Positions 48,115 to 58,255 of a stretch of 64,000 nt of DNA are shown here, one piece after another. The notes below the pieces were generated by a model that saw only the letters and a program-made list of their open reading frames with translations, ran no database searches and had not been told where the DNA came from. The position numbers and the translations under genes were made by a program. Position 1 is the stretch's first letter. The number at the start of each line of letters is the position of its first letter. This DNA is from Ostreococcus mediterraneus (taxonomy: Eukaryota > Chlorophyta > Mamiellophyceae > Mamiellales > Bathycoccaceae), in assembly GCA_012295225.1 (NCBI GenBank), contig WMKK01000006.1, positions 310,001 to 374,000 on the forward strand, in the 5' to 3' direction.

Positions 48115-49083
48115 ATGATGACGACGATGAAGGGTGCGGTGATGATGAAATCGCCGACCGTGCGCGCCCGCGCGCCGCGCGCGACGGCAGCGGCGGCAGC
48201 GGCGACGACGACGACGGCGGCGCCGGTGACCCCGAGACCTTTTGCCGCGACGCGAGGAGGCGCGCGGCGCGGCGCGGTGTGCGTTCCGCGCTCGACCGCG
48301 GGCGATGCGTTGCCGCCGCCCGCGGTGTTCGATGCGGCGTGCGCGGCGAGCGAGAAGAAGAGCGCGCAGGCGCCGGCGACGACGCTTACGCTGTCGTTCA
48401 CCGCGGGCGCGCTCATCGGGTTGGGCGCGATGCTCATGACGGCGGTCGGCGGGTCGTCGCCCGCGCTCGCGAGCGCCAATCCTGGGTTGAGTGCATTTTT
48501 GAAGGGGGCTATTGGTTTACCCGCTGGATTGACGATGGTGATTCTCACCGGCGCGGAGTTGTTTACGGGGAACGTCTTCGTGATGACGAGCGGGTTGTTG
48601 AAGGGGGCGGTGGACGCGTCGGCGCTCGCGCGGTCGTGGGCGCTGTCATACGTGGGGAATTTTGCCGGTTCGGTGTTCATGGCGTGGTTGGCGTATACGG
48701 CGTTGACGGCGGCGGCACCGGCGACGACGGCGGCGGCGATTGGGATCGCCACGGCTAAGGCATCCTTGCCGTTTAGCGCAGCGTTCGCCAAGGGCGTGTT
48801 GTGCAACTGGCTCGTGTGCCTCGCCGTGTGGGGCACGATGGCGACGACGTCGGTGGCGGGGAAGATTCTCGCCATCTTCTGGCCGATTACAATGTTTGTC
48901 ACGCTCGGCTTTGAGCACAGCGTGGCGAACATGTTCTTGATTCCGCACGGGATGATGCTCGGCGCAAAGGTCACGTGGGCGCAAATGATGACTGGGAACA
49001 TCATCCCGGTGACGCTCGGGAACATTGTCGGCGCCGCGGTGTTCGTCGCCGGCGCGCACTACATCGCGTACGGGAAGAAGTAA
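48115..49083 (+). CDS. NAR1: Plastid nitrite/formate transporter NAR1
   Basis: FNT-family channel of 322 aa that moves nitrite into the plastid. The first ~55 residues are an Ala/Thr/Arg transit peptide. FNT features: AGALIGLGAMLMTAVGG, LPAGLTMVILTGAELFTGNV, GVLCNWLVCLAVWGTMAT, FVTLGFEHSVANMFLIPHGM, and TGNIIPVTLGNIVGAAVFV. Six hydrophobic segments as expected. First gene of the nitrate cluster. Upstream holds GCGACCTTT at 47992-48000, similar to a motif repeated between NR and NiR. Confidence 0.94.
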   Translation: MMTTMKGAVMMKSPTVRARAPRATAAAAAATTTTAAPVTPRPFAATRGGARRGAVCVPRSTAGDALPPPAVFDAACAASEKKSAQAPATTLTLSFTAGALIGLGAMLMTAVGGSSPALASANPGLSAFLKGAIGLPAGLTMVILTGAELFTGNVFVMTSGLLKGAVDASALARSWALSYVGNFAGSVFMAWLAYTALTAAAPATTAAAIGIATAKASLPFSAAFAKGVLCNWLVCLAVWGTMATTSVAGKILAIFWPITMFVTLGFEHSVANMFLIPHGMMLGAKVTWAQMMTGNIIPVTLGNIVGAAVFVAGAHYIAYGKK

Positions 49084-49265
49084 AAGTGTTGTGTGTTTTG
49101 GCGTATTCGATGCATGCGTCGGGTCGCGGGTGTGAGCACCGTACTATTTGTCATTTTATTTATCAACATCAACTTGAGTTTCGCGCGTTCTTCGCTGGCG
49201 TCAACCTCACACCTTCACGCACGCATTCGTTCAATCCGTTACGACGAAACCACGCATACACATCT

Positions 49266-49541
49266 ATGACATTCATCGACAAAATCGTGCAATTTTTCAA
49301 AACAGTGCACGAAGAGGCGCTCGTGACGGTACAAAAGCCCATCGGCGTCCTCGCCATGGTATTCAACTTTTTCGTCCCAGGAACGGGGACCCTCGTGGCT
49401 TGCGTCGTCGCCGGAAAAATCAAAGAGGGTATCGTGTGCTTTGCCATGATGTGGCTCATGACATTCGTCTTCCTGGTCGGCTGGGTGTGGTCCGTCGTTC
49501 ATGGCGTCATGATTTTCCTGAAGTCAAATTCCACTGACTAA
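49266..49541 (+). CDS. Small Stum-like membrane protein
   Basis: A 91-aa protein from ATG 49266 with two strongly hydrophobic segments: GVLAMVFNFFVPGTGTLVAC and a second from GIVCFAMMWLMTFVFLVGWVWSV. The NFFVPGTGTL and FLVGWVWS signatures recall the Stum/SPEC3 family, reported mainly in animals and protists. A function in nitrate use is inference from position only. It sits between NAR1 (same strand, 182 bases) and NR (convergent, 122 bases). Confidence 0.65.
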   Translation: MTFIDKIVQFFKTVHEEALVTVQKPIGVLAMVFNFFVPGTGTLVACVVAGKIKEGIVCFAMMWLMTFVFLVGWVWSVVHGVMIFLKSNSTD

Positions 49542-49663
49542 TGATTTGACTCTACGATGTTTACGAAACGTGTTTACCAACGTGTGTAATGAGGACAGTG
49601 ATTAATTTACACTTTTTGTAGCTAGTTTAACTGTGTGATGATTCGCGTCGTCGCTAAATAAAT

Positions 49664-52597
49664 CTAGTATCGGATAATAGACTCTTTCGGGTACCCGAGC
49701 TTTTCCAACGCCGGAATGCACGTGTCCTCCTCAAACGCGGGAGGACCGCACATGATGGCGACGTGAGATGAGCCATTGGACGCGAACCCATGCTTTTCGA
49801 TGATGGGCAAGCTAATGCGTCCGTATGTAATTCTATCCGAGCTCCATTCCGCGCCCGTCTTCTTCTCGGCTGGCCAAGTCTCTTTGGAAATCATGTAGTG
49901 CACCTTGAATCGTCCCGCGTGCTCGCGCTCGAGCCGATCGAGCGTGTATTTCAATAGCACATCATCCTCCGTTTTATTTGCATAAATGAATGAAAGCTCC
50001 GTATCGTCGTTTTCATCGGCGAGAACAGCGACGATCAATTGCAGCATCGGTGCGACGCCGGTACCACCACCGAGAAGCGTCATCTTCTTGACGGGTGGCA
50101 AATCCTTCTTGTCGATGCTGAAGTTACCGCGGCCTAAATATTTTATGTGACCAACTGGACCCTTGACGTCAATCGCGTCGCCTTCGTTCAGGTGATGAAG
50201 GAATTGCGTCAACGCTCCGCCTTCTGGGTACGCCTCATGAACATCGGAGTAGTAAATCTTGATGACGAGCTCCACCGCGCCGAGCGTGCCATTTAAGCTC
50301 GAAGGCGTGTACGCGCGCATCACCTTTTTGCCATTCCATTCACCACGCAAATATACATGGTACCCCACGGGCATGCCGCATTGATGTTCATCGCTTTCGA
50401 GCTTCAAGCGAAGAAGAATGCTGTCGTGCGACAATGGAATTTTTTTCTCAATCTTCAGAGGCAACCACTTTTTGGGATTCAGACCCATCGGTGCATTTTC
50501 AGCGACGACATTCTTTGCGCCCGCCCACATGCGATCAAACGCCGCGGCTTCGGCGGCCTCGCCCACGAGAATATCACCATACGCTTCTTTGTGCTCTTGA
50601 TAAAACTTGACCAAATCCACTGCACCACGCTTAGGCATCGCCGGGAACTCGCGCTTTGGCTCGGCGTCCGCAGCGGCGGAGGCGGCAACATCTGCCGTCG
50701 CCGTACTCGCCGCAGCTTGATCAGCGCTACCCAACTCTCCAATATAAAACGGTTCGAGTTGTTTCCACGCTTTGGAACTGTGCACGGCTTCGAAATCTTC
50801 AGTCGTATCTTCACCGGCATTCATGGTGATGGACGCGTTGCCACCGGGATGCGAGCCCGTCTTCAAGTACGCGTTGACATCGTACACTTTACCCTTGATG
50901 ATAATCCAGCAATCGTCTTCAGTGTTGTGCTTTTCAACTTCCTCAGCGGTGATGTATCGCACGTTCGCCTTGGGCGCTTCGGGCGCGATATTGACTGCGA
51001 CAATCTTGTCGTCCGCCGGCTCTTTCTTTACCTTTTCGGCGACGACGGCGTCAGTCGCCAAGATGGACACCGATACCTCGGACACGTGCTCCTCGCGCGT
51101 CACGCCCGCGCGCGCGGCTTCGAGGCTTTCTATGATGGGCTTCCATCCGCCAGATTCGTTGCCCATCCAACCACCCTTGAGTGCGCCGGGCTCGGTCGGG
51201 TGCTCGCATTGAATGTACGCCGGCGACGTACGGCTCATCGACGTGGGGACGAGCTTGACGCGGAAGTAACAGTTGTTACCCATACCCATCAAATTCCACG
51301 TGAAATCACGCGGTTGTGTATTGTTCGCTTCATCCCATGCGCGGCACATTACCTCCTTTGCCCGCGCAAGCTGGCTCGTCTCGACGTCGAGCTCCCAAAA
51401 CGACCAGCACCAATGCTTCCCATACATCGTTGGCTTGCACGGCCGTTTCACGGTTGCCAGTCTCCACACGTACCCACCATCTAAGCTCACCTCCACGCGC
51501 GTAATTGCGCGCCCGCCACCAGTGTACGCATAGCCTTTCACCGTGTACGTCGGACTGTCCATCGGAATGCACTCGTCGTGCGCCGGGGACGAAATGGCGC
51601 TGTTAATGTTCAACTCGTTGAAAATGTACTCGGGTTTCTCCCACCAGTTCTCCTTATCCGCCGTCGCGGCATCGACACCCGGCGGCATGATGCGGTTATC
51701 ACGAAAGTGATAAAAATTATCGCTCGGTTCCTTCGTGACGCGAATGGTGGTCAAATATTTGATCATTCGACCGCCGATGTACCCTGGAATCAACAAGCGC
51801 ACGGGAAACCCGTGATCCGGCCGCAACGCCTCTCCGTTCTGCGCGTAGCACACCATGACGTCCTCCGCCGGATCAAGCGCTTTACTCAACGGAATAGACG
51901 TGCCGTACGTCCCGTGTTCGCCCTTGGGAAGCTCGCCTTTCGGCCCTTCAAAGCACACGAACCGACGATTCTCCGTGACTTCGCGCACGCCGCATTCGCG
52001 CAACAACACCCGCAGCGGCACGCCAGTCCACAACGAGTTACTTAATCCCGCCGCACCCCACCCAAAACCAATCGTCTTCTCATACATATTTTGTTCCTTA
52101 CGACGATTCCCCGCGCACACCAACAAACACGGCATCGTCATCGCTGGTTTGCGCAACAACTCATCCATCGTATACGCTCGCGACGCCCTCGGAGCGTCCT
52201 CGCAGCTCACCGTCACCCTATGCGCATCCCACGAAATCTCCTGCGCCGCGCCATGATTCCTCACAAAATGCAACTCCGCTGGCGTTATCGCCCCGCACTT
52301 CATCAGCATCGACAGCGGCGGCTCGACGTTAAACGGATGCGTCCCCGTGAGCCGCACCAGCGCCTCGTGTCGCGGCACCCAGTGGTCCGGCGTGTTCAAG
52401 TCCCGTCGGTCCACGCTCGCCCCCTCGCGCTTCGCCCGCTCCAGCGCCCCGCGCTCGCCTCGGCACTCAAGCAACGCGCGTTCGACGACGTCCATGGCCA
52501 TCGGAAGCGCGCGCGTTACGCCGCCTTCGACGCATCGCCCGTCGTCGTTCCCAGCGCTCTTCTTGCCGGATGACCCCGAGCGCATCGCGAATCCCAT
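49664..52597 (-). CDS. NIA: Assimilatory nitrate reductase (NAD(P)H)
   Basis: Cytosolic molybdoenzyme that reduces nitrate to nitrite; 977 aa. Domains: Mo-molybdopterin (residues ~80-330, with the Mo-ligand Cys in VCAGNRRKEQN, residue 161) and dimerisation (~330-480); cytochrome b5 (~545-620, haem His in SHPGGNAS, H583, and in AVHSSKAW); FAD (~700-810, RAYTPSS about 760) and NADH-binding (GGGTGVAPMLQ, CGPPAFEED). Hinge 2 between cyt b5 and FAD is about 80 residues and Ala-rich with a helical MPKRGAVDLVKFYQEHKEA, longer than in plants. I see no RxxSxP 14-3-3 site in hinge 1. Start 52597; 543 bases from divergent NiR. Confidence 0.95.
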   Translation of the reverse strand: MGFAMRSGSSGKKSAGNDDGRCVEGGVTRALPMAMDVVERALLECRGERGALERAKREGASVDRRDLNTPDHWVPRHEALVRLTGTHPFNVEPPLSMLMKCGAITPAELHFVRNHGAAQEISWDAHRVTVSCEDAPRASRAYTMDELLRKPAMTMPCLLVCAGNRRKEQNMYEKTIGFGWGAAGLSNSLWTGVPLRVLLRECGVREVTENRRFVCFEGPKGELPKGEHGTYGTSIPLSKALDPAEDVMVCYAQNGEALRPDHGFPVRLLIPGYIGGRMIKYLTTIRVTKEPSDNFYHFRDNRIMPPGVDAATADKENWWEKPEYIFNELNINSAISSPAHDECIPMDSPTYTVKGYAYTGGGRAITRVEVSLDGGYVWRLATVKRPCKPTMYGKHWCWSFWELDVETSQLARAKEVMCRAWDEANNTQPRDFTWNLMGMGNNCYFRVKLVPTSMSRTSPAYIQCEHPTEPGALKGGWMGNESGGWKPIIESLEAARAGVTREEHVSEVSVSILATDAVVAEKVKKEPADDKIVAVNIAPEAPKANVRYITAEEVEKHNTEDDCWIIIKGKVYDVNAYLKTGSHPGGNASITMNAGEDTTEDFEAVHSSKAWKQLEPFYIGELGSADQAAASTATADVAASAAADAEPKREFPAMPKRGAVDLVKFYQEHKEAYGDILVGEAAEAAAFDRMWAGAKNVVAENAPMGLNPKKWLPLKIEKKIPLSHDSILLRLKLESDEHQCGMPVGYHVYLRGEWNGKKVMRAYTPSSLNGTLGAVELVIKIYYSDVHEAYPEGGALTQFLHHLNEGDAIDVKGPVGHIKYLGRGNFSIDKKDLPPVKKMTLLGGGTGVAPMLQLIVAVLADENDDTELSFIYANKTEDDVLLKYTLDRLEREHAGRFKVHYMISKETWPAEKKTGAEWSSDRITYGRISLPIIEKHGFASNGSSHVAIMCGPPAFEEDTCIPALEKLGYPKESIIRY

Positions 52598-53140
52598 GCT
52601 TTGTACGTCGCCGTCGTCGGTCCCAGTCGGCGGTCGCGCGCGTCCCAGTCGTCGGTGTGTGTCTGTGCGTGCGTGCGTGCGTGCGATGCGCGCGCGGACG
52701 ACTGGCGCGCGCGCACCGCACCGCGACGACGACGGACATCGTCGTCGTCGACCACCGCGCCGTCGACGTGAAGCGTCGCGTGTGCTATAAAACACCGCGC
52801 ATGGAACGAAACCATACGTATATACGACGTAGACGCGTACGCACATAGTGTATAATGTATTCGCCCGTGATATACACCGCGACCTTTTGATGCGGTAAAT
52901 GCATGTATCGCACGTACATGGAACGTATATGGAGGTTCACGGCGGTCGAGTACGGGAGACGCCCTCTCGAGGCGGTTCGCATCGCATCGCGACCTTTTCG
53001 GTGTCGACACCCACGCCACGCGCGTGGGCTGCCTGGCTGCGCGACCGCGCGCGCGCACCGCGCGACGCGACGCACATCGCGACGCACGCGAACGCGAATT
53101 CGTTAAAGGTGTATTCGTCGCACGCATCCATTCGCATTCG
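52598..53140. promoter_or_regulatory. Divergent promoter NR / NiR
   Basis: 543 bases serving two genes of the same pathway. CGCGACCTTTT occurs at 52878-52888 and again at 52988-52998, 110 bases apart. There is a TATAAAA at 52786-52792 and TATAAT at 52851-52856 on the + strand, and inverted hexamers CATGTA/TACATG at 52902-52920. A nitrate-response role is inference. Confidence 0.6.
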
Positions 53141-56100
53141 ATGGACGTCGGGACGGCGATGAAGGCGGCGCCCGGCGCGCAGACCGGGGCTGGGGCGAGC
53201 GCGCGCGGCTTGGCGCCGCGGCGTGGGCCCGCGACGGTACAGGCGCGCGTCGTGGCGCAGACCGCGCGCGCGGATCCCGCGCGGGGGATGATGCCGCGCG
53301 CGGGGAACGGGGCGTCGGCGGCGATCGTGGCTGGTGCGATAGTGTTCGCGGCGGCGGCGAGGCAGACGCGGGCGATGGCGACGCGCGTGGAGGCGAGCGC
53401 GACGGGGGCGGATGCGCAGACGTCGTCGGGCGTGAAGTGGAGCGTGGATGATCGCGAGAAGCTGCGAGCGCATAACGAGGAGACGTTGGCGCAGTACGCG
53501 CCGTTTCCGAGCGAGGAAAAGGCGGATGCGCACGTGTATAAGGATGCGGACGGATACTACGTGGTGAAGGAGGAGTGGCAAAAGCCGACGAATCCGTTTG
53601 AGAAGCTCAAGCTCGCGAAAGATCCTATGAAAGAGCTCATCGGGATGAATGGCATCGAAGCCATGGCGAAGGCGTCGGCGGCCGATTTCAAAGCATGGGA
53701 TGAGTCGTTGAACGATCCGGATGAGACGGACCAGCGACCGAAGTGGGCGGGCCTTTTCCACCGACGCAAGGGCCATTACGGGAGATACATGATGCGTCTC
53801 AAGTTGCCGAATGGTCTCATCAACTCTACGCAGATGCGATACCTCGCGAGTGTGATTGAAAAGTACGGCGAGGATGGCTGCTGCGACATCACGACGAGAC
53901 AGAATATTCAGCTTCGCGGCGTCGAGTTGAAGGACGCGCCTGAAATTCTCAGAAAGCTCGAAGAACTTGGTTTGTGCTCGTTGCAAAGCGGTTTGGACAA
54001 CGTGCGTAACGCCACGGGTAACCCGCTCGCCGGTTTCGATCCGATGGAAATCGTTGACACGCGCCCGTACACGTTGGCAATTCAAGACTACGTCACGGGT
54101 GGCGGTCGCGGAAATCCAGCCATTGCAAACTTGGGACGTAAGTGGAACGTGTGCGTCGTCGGAAGCAGCGACTTTTTCGAGCATCCAGACATTAACGACT
54201 TGGCGTTCATCCCTGCGATGAAAAACGGTCAGCTCGGCTTCAACATGATTGTTGGTGGTTTCATCTCGTCACAGCGCGCGGCGGAATCCGTCGAGCTTGG
54301 CGCGTGGGTTCCCGAAGGTGAGCTCGTCGCCGCCACGCATGCGGTGCTCACCACTTTCCGTGACTACGGCCACCGCGGCAACCGTCAAAAGTGCCGCATG
54401 ATGTGGCTCATTGATGAAATGGGCTTGGACAACTTCCGCGCGGAAGTTGCGTCGCGCATGCCATCTGGAACGATGGAGAGCGCGGCGGAGATTGACCTCA
54501 TCGACAGAGAAGCACCCCGACGTAGCTACATCGGTGTGCACAAGCAGAAGCAAGAAGGTTTCAGCTGGGTCGCCGCTGCCGTGCCTGGCGGTCGCATGCA
54601 ACCGGAAGATCTCGCTGAAATTGCTGACCTCGCAGACGTCTACGGCAACGGCGAAATTCGCCTCACCGTCGAACAAAACTTCATTATCCCACACGTGCCC
54701 GATGACAAGATTCCGGCAATCCTTCAAGAGCGCGTGTTCCAAGAGTACACGCCATTCCCTGGTAAGTTGGTTTCCAACATGGTAGCGTGCACCGGTAACC
54801 AGTTTTGTGGCTTTGCGCAAATCGAAACCAAGCGCCAAGCGTTGGAGATGGCGGAGCATTTGGAAAGCTGCTTGGAGCTGTCCAAAGATGTGCGTATGAT
54901 TTGGACGGGTTGCCCGAACTCGTGCGCCCCCGTGCAAGTGGCGGACATCGGTCTCATGGGCGCGCAAGTGAAGAATCCCACGGGCGAGAAAGGCATGGTT
55001 CCGGGCGTGAACATTTTCATTGGCGGCACCGTCGGGCCGAATGGCCACCTCAAGGAGAACCCGGAGATCGAGAAGGTTCCGTGCTCCGAGCTCAAGCCAG
55101 TTTTAGAGCAAATCATGATTGAGAAGTTTGGTGCTACTCGCAAGGCTGTGCCGACGCCCAACCCCGGACGTGCTTCGCGCTGGAAGATTAACAAGTCTGC
55201 GCAATACACAAAGGGCGTGCCGAAGGCGATGGGCAAGGCGACGCACATTTGCACCGGCTGCGGATACATCTATCAAGAAACAAAGCCATTCGCGGAATTG
55301 CCGGACGACTACGTGTGCCCGTCATGCAGCGCACCAAAGTCCAAGTTTGAAGCCATGAAGGCAGAAGCTGTCATGGAAAGCGCGCGACCCGTCGTCGAAT
55401 ACCCAGAGGGGACGCTCGTGACGCTCAAGAGGGACGAAACCGTTCTCTTGAAGCTCATCGAGAAGGAACAAGTGACGGCCAATAGCATCCGCCTCCGCTT
55501 TGAACTCCCGTCGAAAGAACACATTCTTGGACTTCCCATCGGTCAACACGTGACTGTTTCTATCGACGGCGTGTCTCGTCCGTACACGCCCATCACGCGC
55601 GACGCCGACAAGGGCGTCGTGGACCTCCTCGTCAAAGTGTACGACCAAGGCGCCCTCACGCAAAAGCTCAACGCCCTCACCATCGGCACGAGCGTTGCGT
55701 TCGAAGGCCCCAAGGGTTTAGTCACGTACACCGCCCGCGGTGAATTCTCGGTGTCCAACCCGGTCACGGGCGCCGTTGCCAAGCGCGCGTGCAAGCGTAT
55801 CGCCATGATTGCCGGTGGCACCGGCGTCACGCCCATGCTTCAAGTCATCCGCCAAATCTTCAACGACGTCGGCGACACCACGCGTGTGAGCTTATTATTC
55901 GCCAACCAAACGGCGAGTGATATTTTGTTGAAATCCGAGCTCGACGCCCTCGCAGCGGCGCACGAAAACTTAACCGTGCACTACGCCGTGGACGCCGCCG
56001 AAGCGGGATGGACGGGCGAAGTCGGTTACGTCTCCGCGGATATGATCAAGAAATGTCTCCCTAGTGCTGGAGATGATACCACTGTATTAATGTGCGGACC

Positions 56101-56179
56101 GCCCGCTATGATTGAAAAGGCTGTCGTGCCTGCGCTCGACACTTTGGGGTACTCTGCTGACTCTCGCGTCTTCTTTTAG
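53141..56179 (+). CDS. NIR: Nitrite reductase fused to rubredoxin and NAD(P)H reductase
   Basis: A 1012-aa plastid enzyme. After an Ala/Arg transit peptide, residues ~85-690 are ferredoxin-nitrite reductase, with the 4Fe-4S/sirohaem cysteines in CTGNQFC (C550, C556) and CPNSC (C591, C595). Then comes a rubredoxin module (CTGCGYIY at 704, CPSC at 726) and a cytochrome-b5-reductase-like module (RPYTPITRD, GGTGVTPMLQ, CGPPAMIE, about 765-1012). Normal plant NiR ends at about 600 aa and takes electrons from ferredoxin. The tail suggests a path from NAD(P)H through rubredoxin to the siroheme (inference). ATG 53141 begins a good transit peptide. This fusion is known in Mamiellales. Confidence 0.96.
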   Translation: MDVGTAMKAAPGAQTGAGASARGLAPRRGPATVQARVVAQTARADPARGMMPRAGNGASAAIVAGAIVFAAAARQTRAMATRVEASATGADAQTSSGVKWSVDDREKLRAHNEETLAQYAPFPSEEKADAHVYKDADGYYVVKEEWQKPTNPFEKLKLAKDPMKELIGMNGIEAMAKASAADFKAWDESLNDPDETDQRPKWAGLFHRRKGHYGRYMMRLKLPNGLINSTQMRYLASVIEKYGEDGCCDITTRQNIQLRGVELKDAPEILRKLEELGLCSLQSGLDNVRNATGNPLAGFDPMEIVDTRPYTLAIQDYVTGGGRGNPAIANLGRKWNVCVVGSSDFFEHPDINDLAFIPAMKNGQLGFNMIVGGFISSQRAAESVELGAWVPEGELVAATHAVLTTFRDYGHRGNRQKCRMMWLIDEMGLDNFRAEVASRMPSGTMESAAEIDLIDREAPRRSYIGVHKQKQEGFSWVAAAVPGGRMQPEDLAEIADLADVYGNGEIRLTVEQNFIIPHVPDDKIPAILQERVFQEYTPFPGKLVSNMVACTGNQFCGFAQIETKRQALEMAEHLESCLELSKDVRMIWTGCPNSCAPVQVADIGLMGAQVKNPTGEKGMVPGVNIFIGGTVGPNGHLKENPEIEKVPCSELKPVLEQIMIEKFGATRKAVPTPNPGRASRWKINKSAQYTKGVPKAMGKATHICTGCGYIYQETKPFAELPDDYVCPSCSAPKSKFEAMKAEAVMESARPVVEYPEGTLVTLKRDETVLLKLIEKEQVTANSIRLRFELPSKEHILGLPIGQHVTVSIDGVSRPYTPITRDADKGVVDLLVKVYDQGALTQKLNALTIGTSVAFEGPKGLVTYTARGEFSVSNPVTGAVAKRACKRIAMIAGGTGVTPMLQVIRQIFNDVGDTTRVSLLFANQTASDILLKSELDALAAAHENLTVHYAVDAAEAGWTGEVGYVSADMIKKCLPSAGDDTTVLMCGPPAMIEKAVVPALDTLGYSADSRVFF

Positions 56180-56250
56180 CGCCATCATGTAGCGTCCCGT
56201 TGTTATGATAACACATTTATCAAATTACCATTGACAGACGATGATGAAAG

Positions 56251-56318
56251 ACACACCCACGCAAACGCATACAAACACAAACACAAACACGCATACACAC
56301 ATAAATACGTACACGCAT
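56251..56318. repeat. ACA-rich microsatellite in NiR/NAR2 3' spacer
   Basis: ACACAA-type repeat (acaaacacaaacac, catacacac) between convergent genes; the remaining spacer is plain. Confidence 0.7.
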
Positions 56319-56427
56319 TATTATCACGAAGAAATGAATGGAAGAAATGAAGAATTTTATATTTACAACCCGTCGCCGATTATACCAAGAGCCTCCTCAC
56401 AGCACAGCATTGTGCGACGCGCGTCGT

Positions 56428-57268
56428 TTATCTGAACGCGGCGGCCGCGGCGTTTTGCTTCTTGCGGTCAATCATGTAACCAGCGGTGCCAGCAACGATG
56501 GAGAACGCGATTAAGAAGCTCATCGTACCAACGAGGCTGGACGGGAGACGGTCATAAGTGCCGATGGAAAACGCGCACGACGTTTCGCCCCACTGCGTGT
56601 ACCCATTCGTCGGGTCAGTGTTCAACACTTGCACCGTGTACTTGGCTGGCGCAATGTTGCGCGGGATGGCGATGTCATACGTCGCCGGCGAGTAGGGAAC
56701 GTTCGTGGCCAAAGCGCTGGATTCAACAACGGTTTGTTGGCATTGTTTGTTCTTCTCGATAGCATCCTTGTACTTGCGCCACGGCTTGGAGCCGGTTTCG
56801 CTGTCGTCGTAGCACAGCTTAATCGTGAGCGAGCCGTCGGTTGCCACGGTGGCCCCGGTCCAGCTCACGGTGAGCGTATCGGCACCAGCGGTGATCTGTG
56901 TACACGCGCGCGCGCACACAACGTCAGTCATACATCATACAATACGTAGAGCGCCAGACAGCCTCAACTCCAACACGGTCGCGCGCCCATCGCGAAGCGA
57001 CACGCGCGCCCACGTCGCGCACCACGCCGCGCCACCACCCCCGGTTCGACGCCCGAAACAAAACGCACAAAAACTACACCACGCATTCGCGCATTCGCAG
57101 CGCACGTACCCCGGTCGCCGTGCACGCCGATGTGCCATCCACGGTCGTGGTCACCGTGATGGCTTGCGTGGGCATTTGCGAGTAGAGCGTAAACGCGCTC
57201 GCAGGCGCCGCCGCGACCGCCGCGGTGGCGAGCGCGCCGAGCGCAATCTTCTTCATCGTCGATGGCAT
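56428..57268 (-). CDS. NAR2: Nitrate-transport accessory protein NAR2, two exons
   Basis: Single-pass partner (NRT3) needed for NRT2 in the plasma membrane. Exon 1 is 57110-57268 (start ATG 57268, signal peptide ending PASAFTLYS), exon 2 56428-56895; the 214-base intron has donor ACCGGG|GTACGT and acceptor TACACAG, both phase 0, and joins to about 208 aa. The extracellular part has the pattern VSWTGATVATDGSLTIKLCYD and PWRKYKDAIEKNKQC; a C-terminal transmembrane segment (SFLIAFSIVAGTAGYMID) and basic tail follow. Divergent from NRT2. Confidence 0.92.
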
Positions 57269-58255
57269 GGTGATGATTAAATGTTCGTGTGCTGTGCAAG
57301 TGTCGTGCGCGGGCGACGACGGTCGTGCGGTGTTGTGACGCCGAGCATCGCGATCGACGCCTCGCGAGCAGCCAGCGCCCGCCGAGGGTTTTTTCGGTCG
57401 CGGTCCGTCGCGCGCGCGAAACGCCACCGCGCGCGAGTGGTGCATTTAAAAAACCACATCCATATGCTTGGACACATGCGCAATACGCCCTCGCGCGCAC
57501 GCGCGCGATCGACATAAAACCACCCGCGCGCGAAAGGACCACCGCGCGCGACCGGCTGTCGACCACGCATAAATACACGCACATAGATGTTCGATGCGTA
57601 CTGTATGTGTTTTGTCGCTTGGAACGCCAAGCGTCGCGCGCGCGGGCGTGTCTTTTTTGTGTGGGTCGCGTGCGCGTGTGTCGAACGTCCCGCGCGCGGG
57701 CGTCGCGAGATGCACATTTAAGGGTGATTTCACACCATGAGTGCGATGCGATATGTGCGTCTCGGGCGATATGTCGCTTCGCGACCCCGACCGTCGGACG
57801 CGCCGCCCCGAGGGTGGCGGTGCGCGCGCTCGCGTGCGGCATTCCACGCCTCGCGCACCACACACCGGTGACCGATCTGTCGCGACGTTCGTCTCGACCA
57901 TCTGAAGCGTTCAAGGGATTATTCGTTGTTGATACACAACGCTCGTCATGTCCGAGCAAAAGTTTAATGTCGCTGTCGATAGGTGCGTGTGCGACGACGA
58001 CGATGATGAGGATTGTGCGCGCGCGGTCGCTGAACCAATCGTCTTGGGTGGCGTGCAGCGCGCGACGCGACGACGACGACGACGATGGGTGATGAAGAAA
58101 GAATATAATCATATGTTATTTCTTCGCGCCACCACCACTCGTCGTCGTCGTCGTCGTTCTGTCCCTGTCCTGTCCCATCGTGTGTGTGTTGACATCGCGA
58201 CTGACCTCGACGACGCTTGGTGCTTTTTCCTCACGCGCGCAGCGAGCACAAAGCC
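57269..58255. promoter_or_regulatory. Divergent promoter NAR2 / NRT2
   Basis: 987 bases between the two starts, the largest spacer in the cluster apart from simple repeats. It has TTTAAA near 57446 and TATTTA near 57570, read on the NAR2 strand, and GACGAC runs near 58055-58085. No coding gene is supported. Shared control of the two transport partners is likely. Confidence 0.5.

Noticed and set aside
47988-49025. 345-codon minus-strand frame
   Set aside because: Antisense mirror of NAR1 with repeated Val/Ala/Asn runs.
54269-55048. 259-codon minus-strand frame
   Set aside because: Antisense to the nitrite reductase, His/Arg-rich shadow.
56964-58112. 382-codon minus-strand frame in the NAR2/NRT2 spacer
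   Set aside because: Overlaps NAR2 exon 1 in another frame; His/Arg/Ala-rich with no domain; likely chance in a GC-rich promoter.
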